Origin: an uncultured Flavobacteriaceae bacterium
GTDB taxonomy: Bacteria > Bacteroidota > Bacteroidia > Flavobacteriales > Flavobacteriaceae
Reading direction: 5' to 3'
Assembly (NCBI GenBank): GCA_943789455.1
Contig: CALSUE010000009.1
Location: forward strand, 35,263 to 99,262
Length of the DNA: 64,000 nt
Shown: one piece after another, positions 46,493 through 55,783 of the stretch
Layout: each line of letters starts with the position of its first letter
Position numbering within the stretch: position 1 is the stretch's first letter
Translations under genes and position numbers: made by a program
Notes under the pieces: model-generated
Databases searched by the model: none
Told to the model about the DNA's origin: nothing
Seen by the model: only the letters and a program-made list of their open reading frames with translations

Positions 46493-48223
46493 ATGAAACA
46501 ATATATTTCTTGTATTCTATTTTTTTTATCAGTAATCACAGCTGCTCAAACAATAGAAAAAGATTGGAAATTTGAATCAATAAAAAATAATGAAATTTCA
46601 ATTGTAGAGATTAATACAAATGACTCTCTTAAACTAGCAGATGGAAAATTCTTTTATTCATTAGCTTCAAAAGATACTTTAATCGCTAAAGGGACCTACA
46701 ACCTTCAAAGTAATCTTTTAACTTTTAAGTATTCTTTTCCAAAAGATACCATTCGAAATTACAATATAATAGAGCTAACAGATTCTACTTTAATCTTATC
46801 TGAAAACGAGACTATATATTCGTTCAGCGCAATTAAAAATACTGAGGAAATAGCTGCAATAGAAGCTAAAAATAAAATACTTCCTAGCAAGGGTTTTTCA
46901 ATGAATAGCTTATGGAGAGGTGTGTTAGGGATGTTTGTATTATTAATAATTTCATTCTTATTTAGTGCCAATAGAAGAGCTGTAGATTGGAGAAAGGTAG
47001 GAATTGGTTTATCTATCCAGTTAATTATAGCTATAGGGGTTTTAAAAGTAAATTTTATTCAATCTATATTTAATTTTATTGGAAGTATTTTTATAGAAAT
47101 ATTAGAATATACCAAAGCAGGTAGTGAGTTCTTGTTTGCAGGAATGATTAGTGATATGGATAAATTTGGTTATATTTTTGCTTTCCAAGTATTGCCTACT
47201 ATTATCTTTTTTTCTGCTTTGACATCTTTGTTGTTTTATCTTGGAGTCATTCAATGGCTAGTCAAAATTTTAGCGAAAGTGCTATCAAAATTTTTAGGGA
47301 TTTCAGGCATGGAAAGTTTATCTGTTGCAGGTAATATTTTTTTAGGACAAACTGAAGCACCTTTATTGATTAAAGCGTATTTAGAAAAAATGAATAAGTC
47401 TGAAATGTTGTTGGTGATGGTAGGAGGAATGGCTACTGTTGCTGGTGCTGTTTTAGCAGCATATATTGGCTTTTTAGGTGGTGGTGATAAAGCCTTAGAA
47501 TTAGTTTTTGCTAAGCATTTATTAGCAGCATCTGTTATGGCTGCACCCGGCGCTATTGTAATTTCAAAAATTTTATATCCACAAACTCAAAAGGTAAATA
47601 CAGATGTCACAGTTTCTCAAGATAAAATAGGTTCAAATATTTTAGATGCCATTGCAAACGGAACTACAGAGGGATTGAAATTAGCAGTTAATGTAGGTGC
47701 AATGCTATTAGTTTTTGTTGCAGTAATTGCTATGCTTAACGGGGTTCTTGGATTTTTTGGAGGTTTTGATGGTGTAGAATATCTTGGATGGGAAATTACT
47801 TCATTAAATGAAATTATAGCAAATAACACCTTATATGAGGGACTCTCAATTGAATTTATTCTGGGTTATGCCTTCGCACCTTTAATGTGGTTAGTAGGAG
47901 TTGCCAGTGAAGATATGACACTTATGGGTCAACTTTTGGGAATTAAATTAGCTGCCAGTGAATTCATAGGATATATTCAATTAGCAGAACTTAAAAATGC
48001 TGCCAATGTTATTCACCTTACCCATAATAAATCAGTTATTATGGCTACTTATATGCTTTGTGGTTTTGCAAACTTTGCATCAATTGGTATTCAAATAGGA
48101 GGTATTGGCTCTTTAGCTCCAGGACAAAGAAAAGTGTTATCTGAATTTGGAATGAAAGCCTTAATCGGTGGAACGATTGCTTCATTAATGTCTGCAACCA
48201 TTGCTGGAATGATTATCGGATAA
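46493..48223 (+). CDS. Concentrative nucleoside transporter with exported N-terminal domain
   Basis: 576 residues. The C-terminal 430 form a CNT/NupC-type Na+- or H+-coupled nucleoside importer: GISGMESLSVAGNIFLGQTEAPLLIKAY, the AMLLVFVAVIAMLNGVLGFFG helix, FAPLMWLVGV and CGFANFASIGIQIGGIGSLAPGQR. The first about 140 residues are extra: a signal-like helix (MKQYISCILFFLSVITAAQ) and a small beta-rich, lipocalin-like segment, then the first membrane helix at GMFVLLIISFLF. The N-terminal domain would face the periplasm. Adjacent to thyA-folA, it fits thymidine and nucleotide supply. Confidence 0.92.
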   Translation: MKQYISCILFFLSVITAAQTIEKDWKFESIKNNEISIVEINTNDSLKLADGKFFYSLASKDTLIAKGTYNLQSNLLTFKYSFPKDTIRNYNIIELTDSTLILSENETIYSFSAIKNTEEIAAIEAKNKILPSKGFSMNSLWRGVLGMFVLLIISFLFSANRRAVDWRKVGIGLSIQLIIAIGVLKVNFIQSIFNFIGSIFIEILEYTKAGSEFLFAGMISDMDKFGYIFAFQVLPTIIFFSALTSLLFYLGVIQWLVKILAKVLSKFLGISGMESLSVAGNIFLGQTEAPLLIKAYLEKMNKSEMLLVMVGGMATVAGAVLAAYIGFLGGGDKALELVFAKHLLAASVMAAPGAIVISKILYPQTQKVNTDVTVSQDKIGSNILDAIANGTTEGLKLAVNVGAMLLVFVAVIAMLNGVLGFFGGFDGVEYLGWEITSLNEIIANNTLYEGLSIEFILGYAFAPLMWLVGVASEDMTLMGQLLGIKLAASEFIGYIQLAELKNAANVIHLTHNKSVIMATYMLCGFANFASIGIQIGGIGSLAPGQRKVLSEFGMKALIGGTIASLMSATIAGMIIG

Positions 48224-48294
48224 TCTATAAACAAATCGTTAATAACTTTATCACATTAAATGAAGCTTTAATTCAAAAAAATTGAAGCTTTATT

Positions 48295-48302
48295 TATTTT
48301 TG
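48295..48302 (+). promoter_or_regulatory. -7 element of the thyA-folA promoter
   Basis: TATTTTTG, a perfect match, 23 bases before the thyA ATG. No TTG at the usual spacing. Confidence 0.5.
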
Positions 48303-48325
48303 ATATACCAAGAAATGAATCAATT

Positions 48326-49150
48326 ATGAAGCAATACCATGATTTAGTAAAACACGTTTTAGAAAACGGAAACGAGAAATCAGATAGGACAGGCACCGGT
48401 ACTAAAAGTGTCTTTGGATACCAGATGCGATTTGATTTAAGTGAAGGTTTTCCAATGGTTACTACAAAAAAACTACACTTAAAATCTATAGTATATGAAT
48501 TATTGTGGTTTATAAAAGGTGATACAAATGTCAAATATCTTCAAGATAATGGTGTGAGAATTTGGAACGAGTGGGCAGATGAAAATGGAGATTTAGGACC
48601 AGTCTATGGTCATCAATGGCGCAATTGGAATAGTGATGATATAGATCAGTTAAAAGAAGTTATCAAAACTTTAAAAAATAATCCAGATAGCAGAAGGATG
48701 TTAATTTCTGCTTGGAACCCAAGTGTGTTGCCAGATAATTCAGCTTCTTTTTCAGAAAACGTGTCCAATGGAAAAGCAGCTCTACCTCCATGTCATGCAT
48801 TTTTTCAATTTTATGTATCTAATGGAAAACTATCTTGTCAGTTGTATCAAAGAAGTGCAGATATCTTTTTAGGGGTTCCTTTTAATATCGCATCTTATGC
48901 ATTATTTACAATGATGATGGCTCAAGTTTGCGGTTATGAAGCAGGAGAGTTTATTCATACATTCGGAGATGCTCACATCTATAGCAATCACTACGACCAA
49001 TTAGAATTACAATTGTCTAGAGAAGCTAGAGCATTACCAACAATGAAAATAAACCCTGAAATCAATAGTATTTTTGATTTTACTTTTGATGATTTTGAGT
49101 TGCTTAATTATAACCCACATCCACATATTAAAGGCGCAGTAGCCATATAA
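48326..49150 (+). CDS. thyA: Thymidylate synthase
   Basis: 274 residues. Converts dUMP and methylene-tetrahydrofolate to dTMP. The dUMP/folate site is seen in [12 protein letters not shown], the catalytic cysteine is Cys156 in [12 protein letters not shown], and [18 protein letters not shown] and HIYSNHYDQ are present. Seven bases before folA, forming the usual thymidylate-folate pair, because ThyA oxidises the folate that FolA then reduces. Confidence 0.97.
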   Translation: MKQYHDLVKHVLENGNEKSDRTGTGTKSVFGYQMRFDLSEGFPMVTTKKLHLKSIVYELLWFIKGDTNVKYLQDNGVRIWNEWADENGDLGPVYGHQWRNWNSDDIDQLKEVIKTLKNNPDSRRMLISAWNPSVLPDNSASFSENVSNGKAALPPCHAFFQFYVSNGKLSCQLYQRSADIFLGVPFNIASYALFTMMMAQVCGYEAGEFIHTFGDAHIYSNHYDQLELQLSREARALPTMKINPEINSIFDFTFDDFELLNYNPHPHIKGAVAI

Positions 49151-49157
49151 TTTTCTT

Positions 49158-49649
49158 ATGATAACAATAATTGCTGCCATTGGATTGAATAATGAGTTAG
49201 GTAAAGACAATGATTTAATTTGGCATTTACCTGCAGATTTAAGGCGTTTTAAAAAGGTAACATCAGGGCATACAATAGTCATGGGTAGAAAAACCTTTGA
49301 GTCTATAGGAAAACCCTTACCCAACCGAAGATCTATATTAATTACAAGGAATACCTCCTATCATAAAGACGGTTGTGAGATAGTCCATAGCTTAGAAGAT
49401 GCGATTAAATTAATTCAAGATCAAGAGCATGCATTCATTATCGGTGGAGCACAAATTTATAAAGAGGCAATTGATAAGAAATTAGTTGATCAATTAGACA
49501 TTACTAAAGTGCATCAAAATTTTGATGCCGATGTTTTTTTTCCAAGTATAGACCCGACTTCATGGAAAGAGGTTTCTGAGGAAACTTTTTTACCAGATGA
49601 AAAAAACCAGTACACCTATAGTTTTCTTAGTTATAAGAGAATTACTTAA
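49158..49649 (+). CDS. folA: Dihydrofolate reductase
   Basis: 163 residues. Reduces dihydrofolate using NADPH. The family start IIAAIGLNNELGKDNDLIWHLPADLRRFKKVT, the GHTIVMGRKTFESIGKPLPNR segment and FIIGGAQIYKEAI are all present, with the catalytic acidic residue in DLRRFK position normal. The 3' end overlaps the convergent lipoprotein gene by eight bases. Confidence 0.97.
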   Translation: MITIIAAIGLNNELGKDNDLIWHLPADLRRFKKVTSGHTIVMGRKTFESIGKPLPNRRSILITRNTSYHKDGCEIVHSLEDAIKLIQDQEHAFIIGGAQIYKEAIDKKLVDQLDITKVHQNFDADVFFPSIDPTSWKEVSEETFLPDEKNQYTYSFLSYKRIT

Positions 49650-50070
49650 AGTTTGGGGATAGCCCTGAGCCACCATCTAATCTTATTTTATACTTCTGTT
49701 GTGCAAACTGAAAATAGTTGAATAATTTATAATTTACTTCTAAGCCGTAATTTACTTGAGGTCTATATTCAATAACGTTTTCATATATAGATGAGTTGAA
49801 TTTTGATGGGTTTAATGCTCTCATATTCCAGTTGGTTACATAAATAGTATTCTTGTTCTCTAAAAATTTCAAAGAGTAATAGTTTATGGGTTTTGCTATG
49901 GTGTTTAAATAAAGTGTGAATCCAATATCTAAAATAATAATTTCATATTCTAAACTTTTATTGGAAATAATTACAGGCTTTTCTTTCTCCTTTTTTACAT
50001 TCGAAGAACTGCAACTAATTATTAGTATACTCAAAAAACACAATCTCAAAAATTGAAATAAATACTTCAT
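49642..50070 (-). CDS. Small lipoprotein of unknown function (DUF6146-like)
   Basis: 142 residues with lipoprotein signal (lipobox Cys20 in SILIISCSSS). The mature part includes LEYEIIILDIGFTLYLNTIAKP, YYSLKFLENKNTIYVTNWNMRALNP and VNYGLEVNYKLFNYFQFAQQKYKIRL, a pattern I recall from a conserved flavobacterial lipoprotein family (DUF6146). No function is known. It overlaps convergent folA by eight bases. Confidence 0.82.
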   Translation of the reverse strand: MKYLFQFLRLCFLSILIISCSSSNVKKEKEKPVIISNKSLEYEIIILDIGFTLYLNTIAKPINYYSLKFLENKNTIYVTNWNMRALNPSKFNSSIYENVIEYRPQVNYGLEVNYKLFNYFQFAQQKYKIRLDGGSGLSPNFK

Positions 50071-50180
50071 AATTTATGTATGAAGTCTAAATTTCCGAAA
50101 AATACTTGAAGTAAGAATCTTTTTTTAAAATTTTAATTTTATGGGAGGATAAAGTATCTTTAGAAAAAATACCATTAAAA

Positions 50181-51500
50181 ATGAGAACAGTACTTTCAAT
50201 CATACTTTTTTTAAGTATCCAAATCAGTTTCGCACAAATAGTTTCAGAAAAAGAGAGAGCAATCCTTAAGGATGAGTTGTTAGAGGATAGATTCCAAAAT
50301 CTTTTGCCACAATTAATGGATGATGCAGACCTAGATATGTGGTTACTTATTTCAAGAGAGTATAATGAAGATCCAGTATTAAAAACAATGTTGCCTGCAA
50401 CGTGGTTGAATGCTCGACGAAGAACCATGATTCTTTTTTACAGGAATAAAGAACAAAATACCATGGAAAGGATAGCTGTAGCTCGTTATGATATTGGAAA
50501 AAGCATAAAATCTGCTTGGAATAAAGAACTCGAGCCTAATCAATGGAAAGCCCTATCTGCTATTATTGCAGAACGAAATCCTAACAAAATTGGAATTAAT
50601 TATTCTAAAAACTTTGCTTTAGCAGACGGGTTAGTTAAAACAGATTATGAAGAATTGTTAGAAAATTTACCAGATTCATTAACTTCAAAATTAGTATCTG
50701 CAGAAAAATTAGCAATTGCATGGATAGAGACAAGAACAGAAAAAGAGATGAATCTTTTTAAAAAATTGGTAACAATTACTCATGACATTATAGATGATGC
50801 TTTTTCAGAAAAAGTTATTATACCAGGAAAAACTACAACAGAAGATGTGGTTTGGTTTATGCGTCAAAAAGTCACAGATATGGGATTAGAAACCTGGTTT
50901 CATCCTACAATAGATCTACAAAGATCAAACCAAAAATTGAAATCACATATTTACTCATTTAGCAAAGGAGATACAGACAAGGTCATACAAAAAGGAGATC
51001 TATTACATTGTGATTTTGGCATTACATACATTGGGTTAAATACTGATTGTCAGCAACATGCATATGTGTTGAAAGATGAAGAAACAGAAGTTCCTGAGTT
51101 TTTAGCTATGGCATTTAAAAAAGGAAACCGATTGCAAGATATTTTAACAACGACTATGCAAGAAGGAAAAACTGGAAATGAAATTCTTTTAAGTTCTTTA
51201 GCGACTGCAAAAAGCGAAGGATTACGTCCTTCCATTTATACACATCCCTTAGGAAAATATGGGCATAGTGCAGGAACAACTATTGGAATGTGGGATTCTC
51301 AAGGAGGAGTTCCCTTTAAAGGTGATTATTCTTTGCACAAGAACACTGCATATGCCATTGAATTGAATGTGACAGTAACAATTTCTGAGTGGCAAAAAGA
51401 CATTAGAATTATGTTAGAAGAAGCAGGGTTTTATGGAGATAACTTCTTTGAATATGTGAATGAAAGACAAACTGAAATTAAACCCATTAAAGTTAATTAA
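50181..51500 (+). CDS. Secreted M24-family metallopeptidase (Xaa-Pro aminopeptidase-like)
   Basis: 439 residues with signal peptide MRTVLSIILFLSIQISFAQ. N-terminal creatinase-like domain, then the pita-bread fold with the metal ligands visible: two Asp in HCDFGITYIGLNTD, His in HPLGKYGHSAG, Glu in AIELNVTV and the last Glu in MLEEAGFY. Being exported, it likely trims peptides ending in Xaa-Pro in the periplasm. The next gene starts on the last base of the stop codon. Confidence 0.9.
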   Translation: MRTVLSIILFLSIQISFAQIVSEKERAILKDELLEDRFQNLLPQLMDDADLDMWLLISREYNEDPVLKTMLPATWLNARRRTMILFYRNKEQNTMERIAVARYDIGKSIKSAWNKELEPNQWKALSAIIAERNPNKIGINYSKNFALADGLVKTDYEELLENLPDSLTSKLVSAEKLAIAWIETRTEKEMNLFKKLVTITHDIIDDAFSEKVIIPGKTTTEDVVWFMRQKVTDMGLETWFHPTIDLQRSNQKLKSHIYSFSKGDTDKVIQKGDLLHCDFGITYIGLNTDCQQHAYVLKDEETEVPEFLAMAFKKGNRLQDILTTTMQEGKTGNEILLSSLATAKSEGLRPSIYTHPLGKYGHSAGTTIGMWDSQGGVPFKGDYSLHKNTAYAIELNVTVTISEWQKDIRIMLEEAGFYGDNFFEYVNERQTEIKPIKVN

Positions 51501-52267
51501 TGATCTTAATTTCTAGAGTTGATAGATTGAAAATTCTTACTGTTTTTAATCGAAGAATTGGATTATTCTTCTTATTTGTACTTGCTTTATATTTTGATGG
51601 CAATGGTTTTGCTTCCATTTATCCACACGCACAAACAATTACAAATATTTTTATGTTGATTGCTTTTTTATTATTGTATAAGAGATCTGTAAAACGAACA
51701 AGACAATTAATGATTTATGCTGTGATAATTGGTTTTGCCGGAGAGTACTTATTTTCTATTGTATTAGATATGTATACCTACAGACTTTCTAATCTTCCAT
51801 TATATATTCCTTTTGGACACGCGGCTGTATATGCAAGAACTTATACTTTTTCTAAAGCATCTATTATTAAGAAACACAAGAAAATAATCGTAAAATTACT
51901 AACCATAATTATTTCATTATTTGCGCTTTTCTATCTTATTGTTTTCAATGATATTTTTGGTTTTATAATGACAATAATTATTTTTTTGATATTGATTAAT
52001 AGACCAAAAGATCAATTATTTTTTTTAACAATGTATGTTGTTGTTGCTGTTTTAGAAATCGGAGGTACTGCTTATGAAGTTTGGTCATGGCCTGATTCAG
52101 CCTTTGGGGTTTTTCCAATATTAAAAAGCCATAATCCACCTAGTGGAATTAGTCTTTTTTACTTTTTATTAGATGTAGGGTGTTTTGTTTTTTATATCCT
52201 ATTAAATAATAAGACCTGGAAAAGACTTAAAAATATCAGAAGACTTCAGCAAGCTAAATTATTATAA
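51500..52267 (+). CDS. Polytopic membrane protein of unknown function
   Basis: 255 residues with about seven hydrophobic helices (LFFLFVLALYF, FMLIAFLLLYK, IIGFAGEYLFSIVL, LLTIIISLFALFYLIVF, IFGFIMTIIIFLILI and two later). The conserved look of GHAAVYARTYTF and YEVWSWPDSAFGVFPILKSHNPPSGI suggests a functional family, but I do not recognise it. It overlaps the M24 gene by one base (TAATG) and ends convergent with the small membrane gene at 52262, overlapping by six bases. Probably cotranscribed with the peptidase. Confidence 0.8.
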   Translation: MILISRVDRLKILTVFNRRIGLFFLFVLALYFDGNGFASIYPHAQTITNIFMLIAFLLLYKRSVKRTRQLMIYAVIIGFAGEYLFSIVLDMYTYRLSNLPLYIPFGHAAVYARTYTFSKASIIKKHKKIIVKLLTIIISLFALFYLIVFNDIFGFIMTIIIFLILINRPKDQLFFLTMYVVVAVLEIGGTAYEVWSWPDSAFGVFPILKSHNPPSGISLFYFLLDVGCFVFYILLNNKTWKRLKNIRRLQQAKLL

Positions 52268-52459
52268 CAAATAAGCAGTCACAAGTCGAAGAGCAACAAA
52301 AAGTATTATGGCTATTGTTCCATAGACAGCTACTTTTATGGCTGTATTTTTATAATATACTTTATGATTTTTAGCATCTTTTTTATAAGAAATTATCATA
52401 AAAATTACGAAGGCTATGATAAAAATAATAGCAAAAATAATTCGACCTTTAGTAAACAT
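52262..52459 (-). CDS. Small two-helix membrane protein
   Basis: 65 residues: MFTKGRIIFAIIFIIAFVIFMIISYKK, a short polar loop, then KVAVYGTIAIILFVALRLV. Two membrane segments with a lysine-rich connection (KKDAKNHKVYYK). The regular topology and the lysine-rich loop support a real gene, and I recall similar small proteins in flavobacteria. Function unknown. Confidence 0.7.
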   Translation of the reverse strand: MFTKGRIIFAIIFIIAFVIFMIISYKKDAKNHKVYYKNTAIKVAVYGTIAIILFVALRLVTAYLL

Positions 52460-52492
52460 AAATTATGTATTTTTAACAAAATTACGAATTAA

Positions 52493-53215
52493 ATGAAAAC
52501 TGCAATTGTTTTTGGAGCAACTTCTGGTATCGGAGAAGAAATATCTAAATTATTACTTAAAAATGGATACAAAGTAGCTATTACAGGTAGACGATTTGAA
52601 AAGTTAGCGGTACTAAAAAATAAATATTCTAACCAAGTACATATAGCTCAGAATGATATTCAAAAAGTAGAGGAAGTTGAGCAAGTATTTAATGAAATAG
52701 TTGAAGAATTTAAAACAATTGATCTTATTATTCAATCTTCAGGGGTAGGGCATATTAACCCTAAATTAACCTGGAGCATGGAAGAAGAAACTATTCTTAC
52801 AAATGTTGTGGGAGTTACTAAATTGTATGATTTATCCTTTAACTTATTTCGAAACCAAGGATTTGGTCATTTGGTAGGTATTACCTCAATTGCATCTATT
52901 CGAGGAAATAGAAGTGCACCTGCATATTTTTCATCAAAAGCTTATCAAAAAGCATATTTAGAGAGTTTGTTTATGAAAACAAAAACTATAAAATCTAATA
53001 AAGTTTTTATTACTGATATTCGTCCAGGATTTGTAGATACTGCAATGGCATTAGGAGATGGTATTTTTTGGATGGTTTCTCTTGAAAAAGCAACAAAACA
53101 AATTTATACAGCGATTAAGAAAAAGAAAAGAGTTGCCTATATCTCTAAACGTTGGAGATTGATAGCTTTTATTTTAAAAATAGCTCCAGCCAGTTTTCTT
53201 AAAAAAATGATTTAA
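52493..53215 (+). CDS. Short-chain dehydrogenase/reductase
   Basis: 240 residues with the classical SDR motifs: GATSGIGEE (cofactor binding), NDIQKVEEV, SSGVGHINP, and the YxxxK catalytic pair in APAYFSSKAYQ preceded by SITS-type serine in GITSIAS. Substrate unknown. It is followed 19 bases later by the MazG-like gene. Confidence 0.9.
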   Translation: MKTAIVFGATSGIGEEISKLLLKNGYKVAITGRRFEKLAVLKNKYSNQVHIAQNDIQKVEEVEQVFNEIVEEFKTIDLIIQSSGVGHINPKLTWSMEEETILTNVVGVTKLYDLSFNLFRNQGFGHLVGITSIASIRGNRSAPAYFSSKAYQKAYLESLFMKTKTIKSNKVFITDIRPGFVDTAMALGDGIFWMVSLEKATKQIYTAIKKKKRVAYISKRWRLIAFILKIAPASFLKKMI

Positions 53216-53234
53216 AATAACACATCTATAAAAT

Positions 53235-53621
53235 ATGAAAAAATACACAGACGCCGTTCACGAGTTTCATACAGCATTTGGATTAGGAATTAAAAATGAA
53301 CCAACAGCCAATATTGGAACAGCTAAAAACTTACTTCGTTTTAATCTAATGAAAGAAGAAAATGAAGAATATCTTGAAGCGGCTAATGCGAATGATTTAG
53401 TGGAGGTTGCAGATGCTTTAGGAGACATGTTATATATTTTGGCAGGAACCATTATAGAACACGGAATGCAATACAAGATTGCTGAAGTTTTTGATGAAAT
53501 TCAGCGCAGTAATATGAGTAAATTAGGTGAAGATGGGCATCCAATATTTCGTGAAGATGGAAAAGTATTGAAAGGGCCTAATTATTTTAAGCCAAATATT
53601 GGTGAAATTTTAGAAAAATAA
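53235..53621 (+). CDS. MazG-like nucleotide pyrophosphohydrolase
   Basis: 128 residues of all-alpha NTP pyrophosphatase type, with the metal-binding pattern EENEEYLEAANANDLVEVADALGDMLYILAGT. Such enzymes hydrolyse NTPs or related phosphates to NMPs. Some relatives are labelled phosphoribosyl-ATP pyrophosphohydrolase-like, but the histidine pathway is not nearby. Cotranscribed with the SDR gene. Confidence 0.88.
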   Translation: MKKYTDAVHEFHTAFGLGIKNEPTANIGTAKNLLRFNLMKEENEEYLEAANANDLVEVADALGDMLYILAGTIIEHGMQYKIAEVFDEIQRSNMSKLGEDGHPIFREDGKVLKGPNYFKPNIGEILEK

Positions 53622-53663
53622 GTATTGGCCTGACAGCTAAAGAGCTATTTCAAAGACTATTAT

Positions 53664-54602
53664 TTATAGTTTAAAACGCTGTCCTTCCGTTGCAAATCTA
53701 AACCCTAGCGATTCTAAATCATTTCGTTCTTTAGAATTAGGTTGCAAGGCAGGGTTGGTATGATTAAAATGAATAAAAATTACTTTATTCTTAGTTGTTA
53801 AAGATTCATTTTTAAACAAGGCAATAGTTTCCTCAATAAATGGATGAGGAACCTCGCTCATGGGCCTATTAATTTCACCTTCTTTAAAAAATGTTGCATC
53901 TAAGAATGCATAATCAACTTTTTTAACTTCTTCTACAATATTTTTTTCCCACAAACTCCATTTATTTATATCTGGAATGAACAGAGCTGATTTGTTTTTC
54001 CCTTTGATTTTATACCCTACAGTTTCTGAAAATTCATCTCTATGAGGAACTAGAAAAGGCATAACTTTTAATGCGTTACTTACAGGTATAATGCTGTCTT
54101 TTTTTAAGTCTGAGAATACAATATTTTTAGTTGTAACTAATTGACTCCATGGGCCGTTATTGATTAAGAAACTTTTCATTTTTGGCATCGCATAAATACG
54201 GATGTCTTTTTTTCCAAGTGCTTCTTTACCAAAATAAAGCAATCCAGTATAGTGTCCCATGTGTGCATGAGTTATAAAAACACCGTCTATAATGGTACTT
54301 GTTTTTAAATGATTTTTTTCTAAATCTGCTAATTGAGTAGAAATATCTGGAGTTGCCTCAAATAAAAATTTTAGTTGAGCCTCCCTATCAATTAACCCCA
54401 AAGAAACTACCTTTTGTTTTGGAGATACCCCTTCATAGAAATCATCACAGCATTTTTTTTGACAACCAATATGAGGAAAACCACCATCTTGAGCTGTTCC
54501 TAAAATTGTAATGTATTGGTTTGTGATTTCATTAGATTCATCATTGTAATTACATCCAATAAAAGTGATGATAAATAAAATAAGAAAGGATATTTTTTTC
54601 AA
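53664..54602 (-). CDS. PqqB-like metallo-beta-lactamase-fold lipoprotein
   Basis: 312 residues with lipobox Cys17 (FIITFIGC). The metallo-beta-lactamase fold shows the metal motif THAHMGHY, a distal HRDE and a C-terminal HFNHTNP histidine; the start TILGTAQDGGFPHIGCQKKCC and SLGLID-REAQLKFLFEATPDI match the PqqB-like branch. No other pqq gene is nearby and a lipid anchor is unexpected for a PQQ biosynthesis enzyme, so a different hydrolase role is likely. It is 3 bases after ilvE, so the two are probably cotranscribed. Confidence 0.86.
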   Translation of the reverse strand: MKKISFLILFIITFIGCNYNDESNEITNQYITILGTAQDGGFPHIGCQKKCCDDFYEGVSPKQKVVSLGLIDREAQLKFLFEATPDISTQLADLEKNHLKTSTIIDGVFITHAHMGHYTGLLYFGKEALGKKDIRIYAMPKMKSFLINNGPWSQLVTTKNIVFSDLKKDSIIPVSNALKVMPFLVPHRDEFSETVGYKIKGKNKSALFIPDINKWSLWEKNIVEEVKKVDYAFLDATFFKEGEINRPMSEVPHPFIEETIALFKNESLTTKNKVIFIHFNHTNPALQPNSKERNDLESLGFRFATEGQRFKL

Positions 54603-54605
54603 AAC

Positions 54606-55661
54606 TTAAACTTTTACTCTCCAATTGTAAGGATCCTCAGATTTATTGGTTTGAATATCTGTGATCTTCTCTTTAAATAAAGAAGCATAGGTGTCTTTTA
54701 ACTCTGGTAATTCGTAATCAACTCCTTGATAACCAAATCCGGCAATAGGAGATATAACAGCCGCAGTTCCAGCACCAAACATTTCCTTTAAGCTTCCTTC
54801 TTTTGCAGCTTGAACAACTTCGCTAACAGAAATTTTTCGAACTTCGATGGGTATATTTTGATCTTTTGCAATTTGTAAAATACTTTTCCTTGTAATACCG
54901 TCAAGTATTCTGTCGCTTGTTGGACTAGTAATTAAAACTTCTCCAATACGAATAAAGATATTCATTGCACCAGCTTCCTCAATAAATTGGTGCGAGTTAT
55001 CATCAGTCCAAATTACCTGATTATATCCTTTTTCAATGGCTAGTTGAGTAGGGTAAAATTGTGCAGCATAATTTCCCCCTGCTTTTGCAAAACCAACTCC
55101 TCCATTTGCGGCTCTAGCATATTTCTCTTCTATTAAAACAGTTACTTTGCCAGAGAAGTATGCTCCTGAAGGGGCAGTAGAAATTATAAAAGTATAGGAG
55201 TCTGCCGGTGATGCATGAAGTCCTTCACCAGAAGCAAACATAAAAGGACGAACATATAAAGAACTTCCTTCTGTTGTAGGAATCCAATCACTATCAATTT
55301 CTAGTAATTTCTTTAAACCATCCATAAATAATTCTGAAGGGATTTCAGGCATCATCAAACGTTTCGCAGAAAGATTAAGACGTCTACAATTTTCTTCTGG
55401 CCTAAACAAAAAAACTTCTCCTTTGTCATCTTTATAGGCTTTCATTCCCTCAAAAATAGACTGACCATAATGAAATATTTTTGCAGCTGGATTAAGAAGA
55501 ATAGGTTCGTTGGGTTTAATGGTTGGATTTTGCCATGTACCATCTATATACTCACATTGAAAAATATGATCAGAAAAAACTTTTCCAAAAGGTAGGTTAC
55601 TAAAGTCTACGTTGTTGATTTTAGAGTCTTTTACAGGTTTAATTATGATATCCGTAGCCAT
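54606..55661 (-). CDS. ilvE: Branched-chain amino acid aminotransferase
   Basis: 351 residues, fold type IV PLP enzyme of BCAT type II. The PLP lysine lies in GVGFAKAGGNYAAQFYP, with EEAGAMNIFIRIG and TSDRILDGITRKSIL typical of the family. Catalyses the last step of leucine, isoleucine and valine synthesis and the first of their breakdown. The ATG at 55661 is preferred to an in-frame TTG at 55682, because the -7 box TACATTTG at 55684-55691 would start transcription near that TTG. Confidence 0.95.
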   Translation of the reverse strand: MATDIIIKPVKDSKINNVDFSNLPFGKVFSDHIFQCEYIDGTWQNPTIKPNEPILLNPAAKIFHYGQSIFEGMKAYKDDKGEVFLFRPEENCRRLNLSAKRLMMPEIPSELFMDGLKKLLEIDSDWIPTTEGSSLYVRPFMFASGEGLHASPADSYTFIISTAPSGAYFSGKVTVLIEEKYARAANGGVGFAKAGGNYAAQFYPTQLAIEKGYNQVIWTDDNSHQFIEEAGAMNIFIRIGEVLITSPTSDRILDGITRKSILQIAKDQNIPIEVRKISVSEVVQAAKEGSLKEMFGAGTAAVISPIAGFGYQGVDYELPELKDTYASLFKEKITDIQTNKSEDPYNWRVKV

Positions 55662-55683
55662 GTTATTTATAAGTGTATACAAA

Positions 55684-55691
55684 CAAATGTA
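55684..55691 (-). promoter_or_regulatory. -7 element of the ilvE promoter
   Basis: TACATTTG on the minus strand, a perfect match, 22 bases before the ilvE ATG. Confidence 0.55.
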
Positions 55692-55748
55692 AACAAAATT
55701 GTTTGTTTTTTTAAGTAAAAAAGCACTCGTAGTTTTTATTTTAACAAC

Positions 55749-55756
55749 TATCTTTG
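55749..55756 (+). promoter_or_regulatory. -7 element of the DUF4920 gene promoter
   Basis: TATCTTTG, a perfect match, 27 bases before the ATG at 55784. The in-frame TTG at 55754 lies inside the box and is not the start. Confidence 0.55.
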
Positions 55757-55783
55757 AATTGTATAAAATTAAAGTTTTTTGAT

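Noticed and set aside
48258..48295. Hairpin and direct repeat (GAAGCTTTA) before thyA as a terminator
   Set aside because: The arms are short and interrupted and AAGCTT is self-complementary anyway; not convincing.
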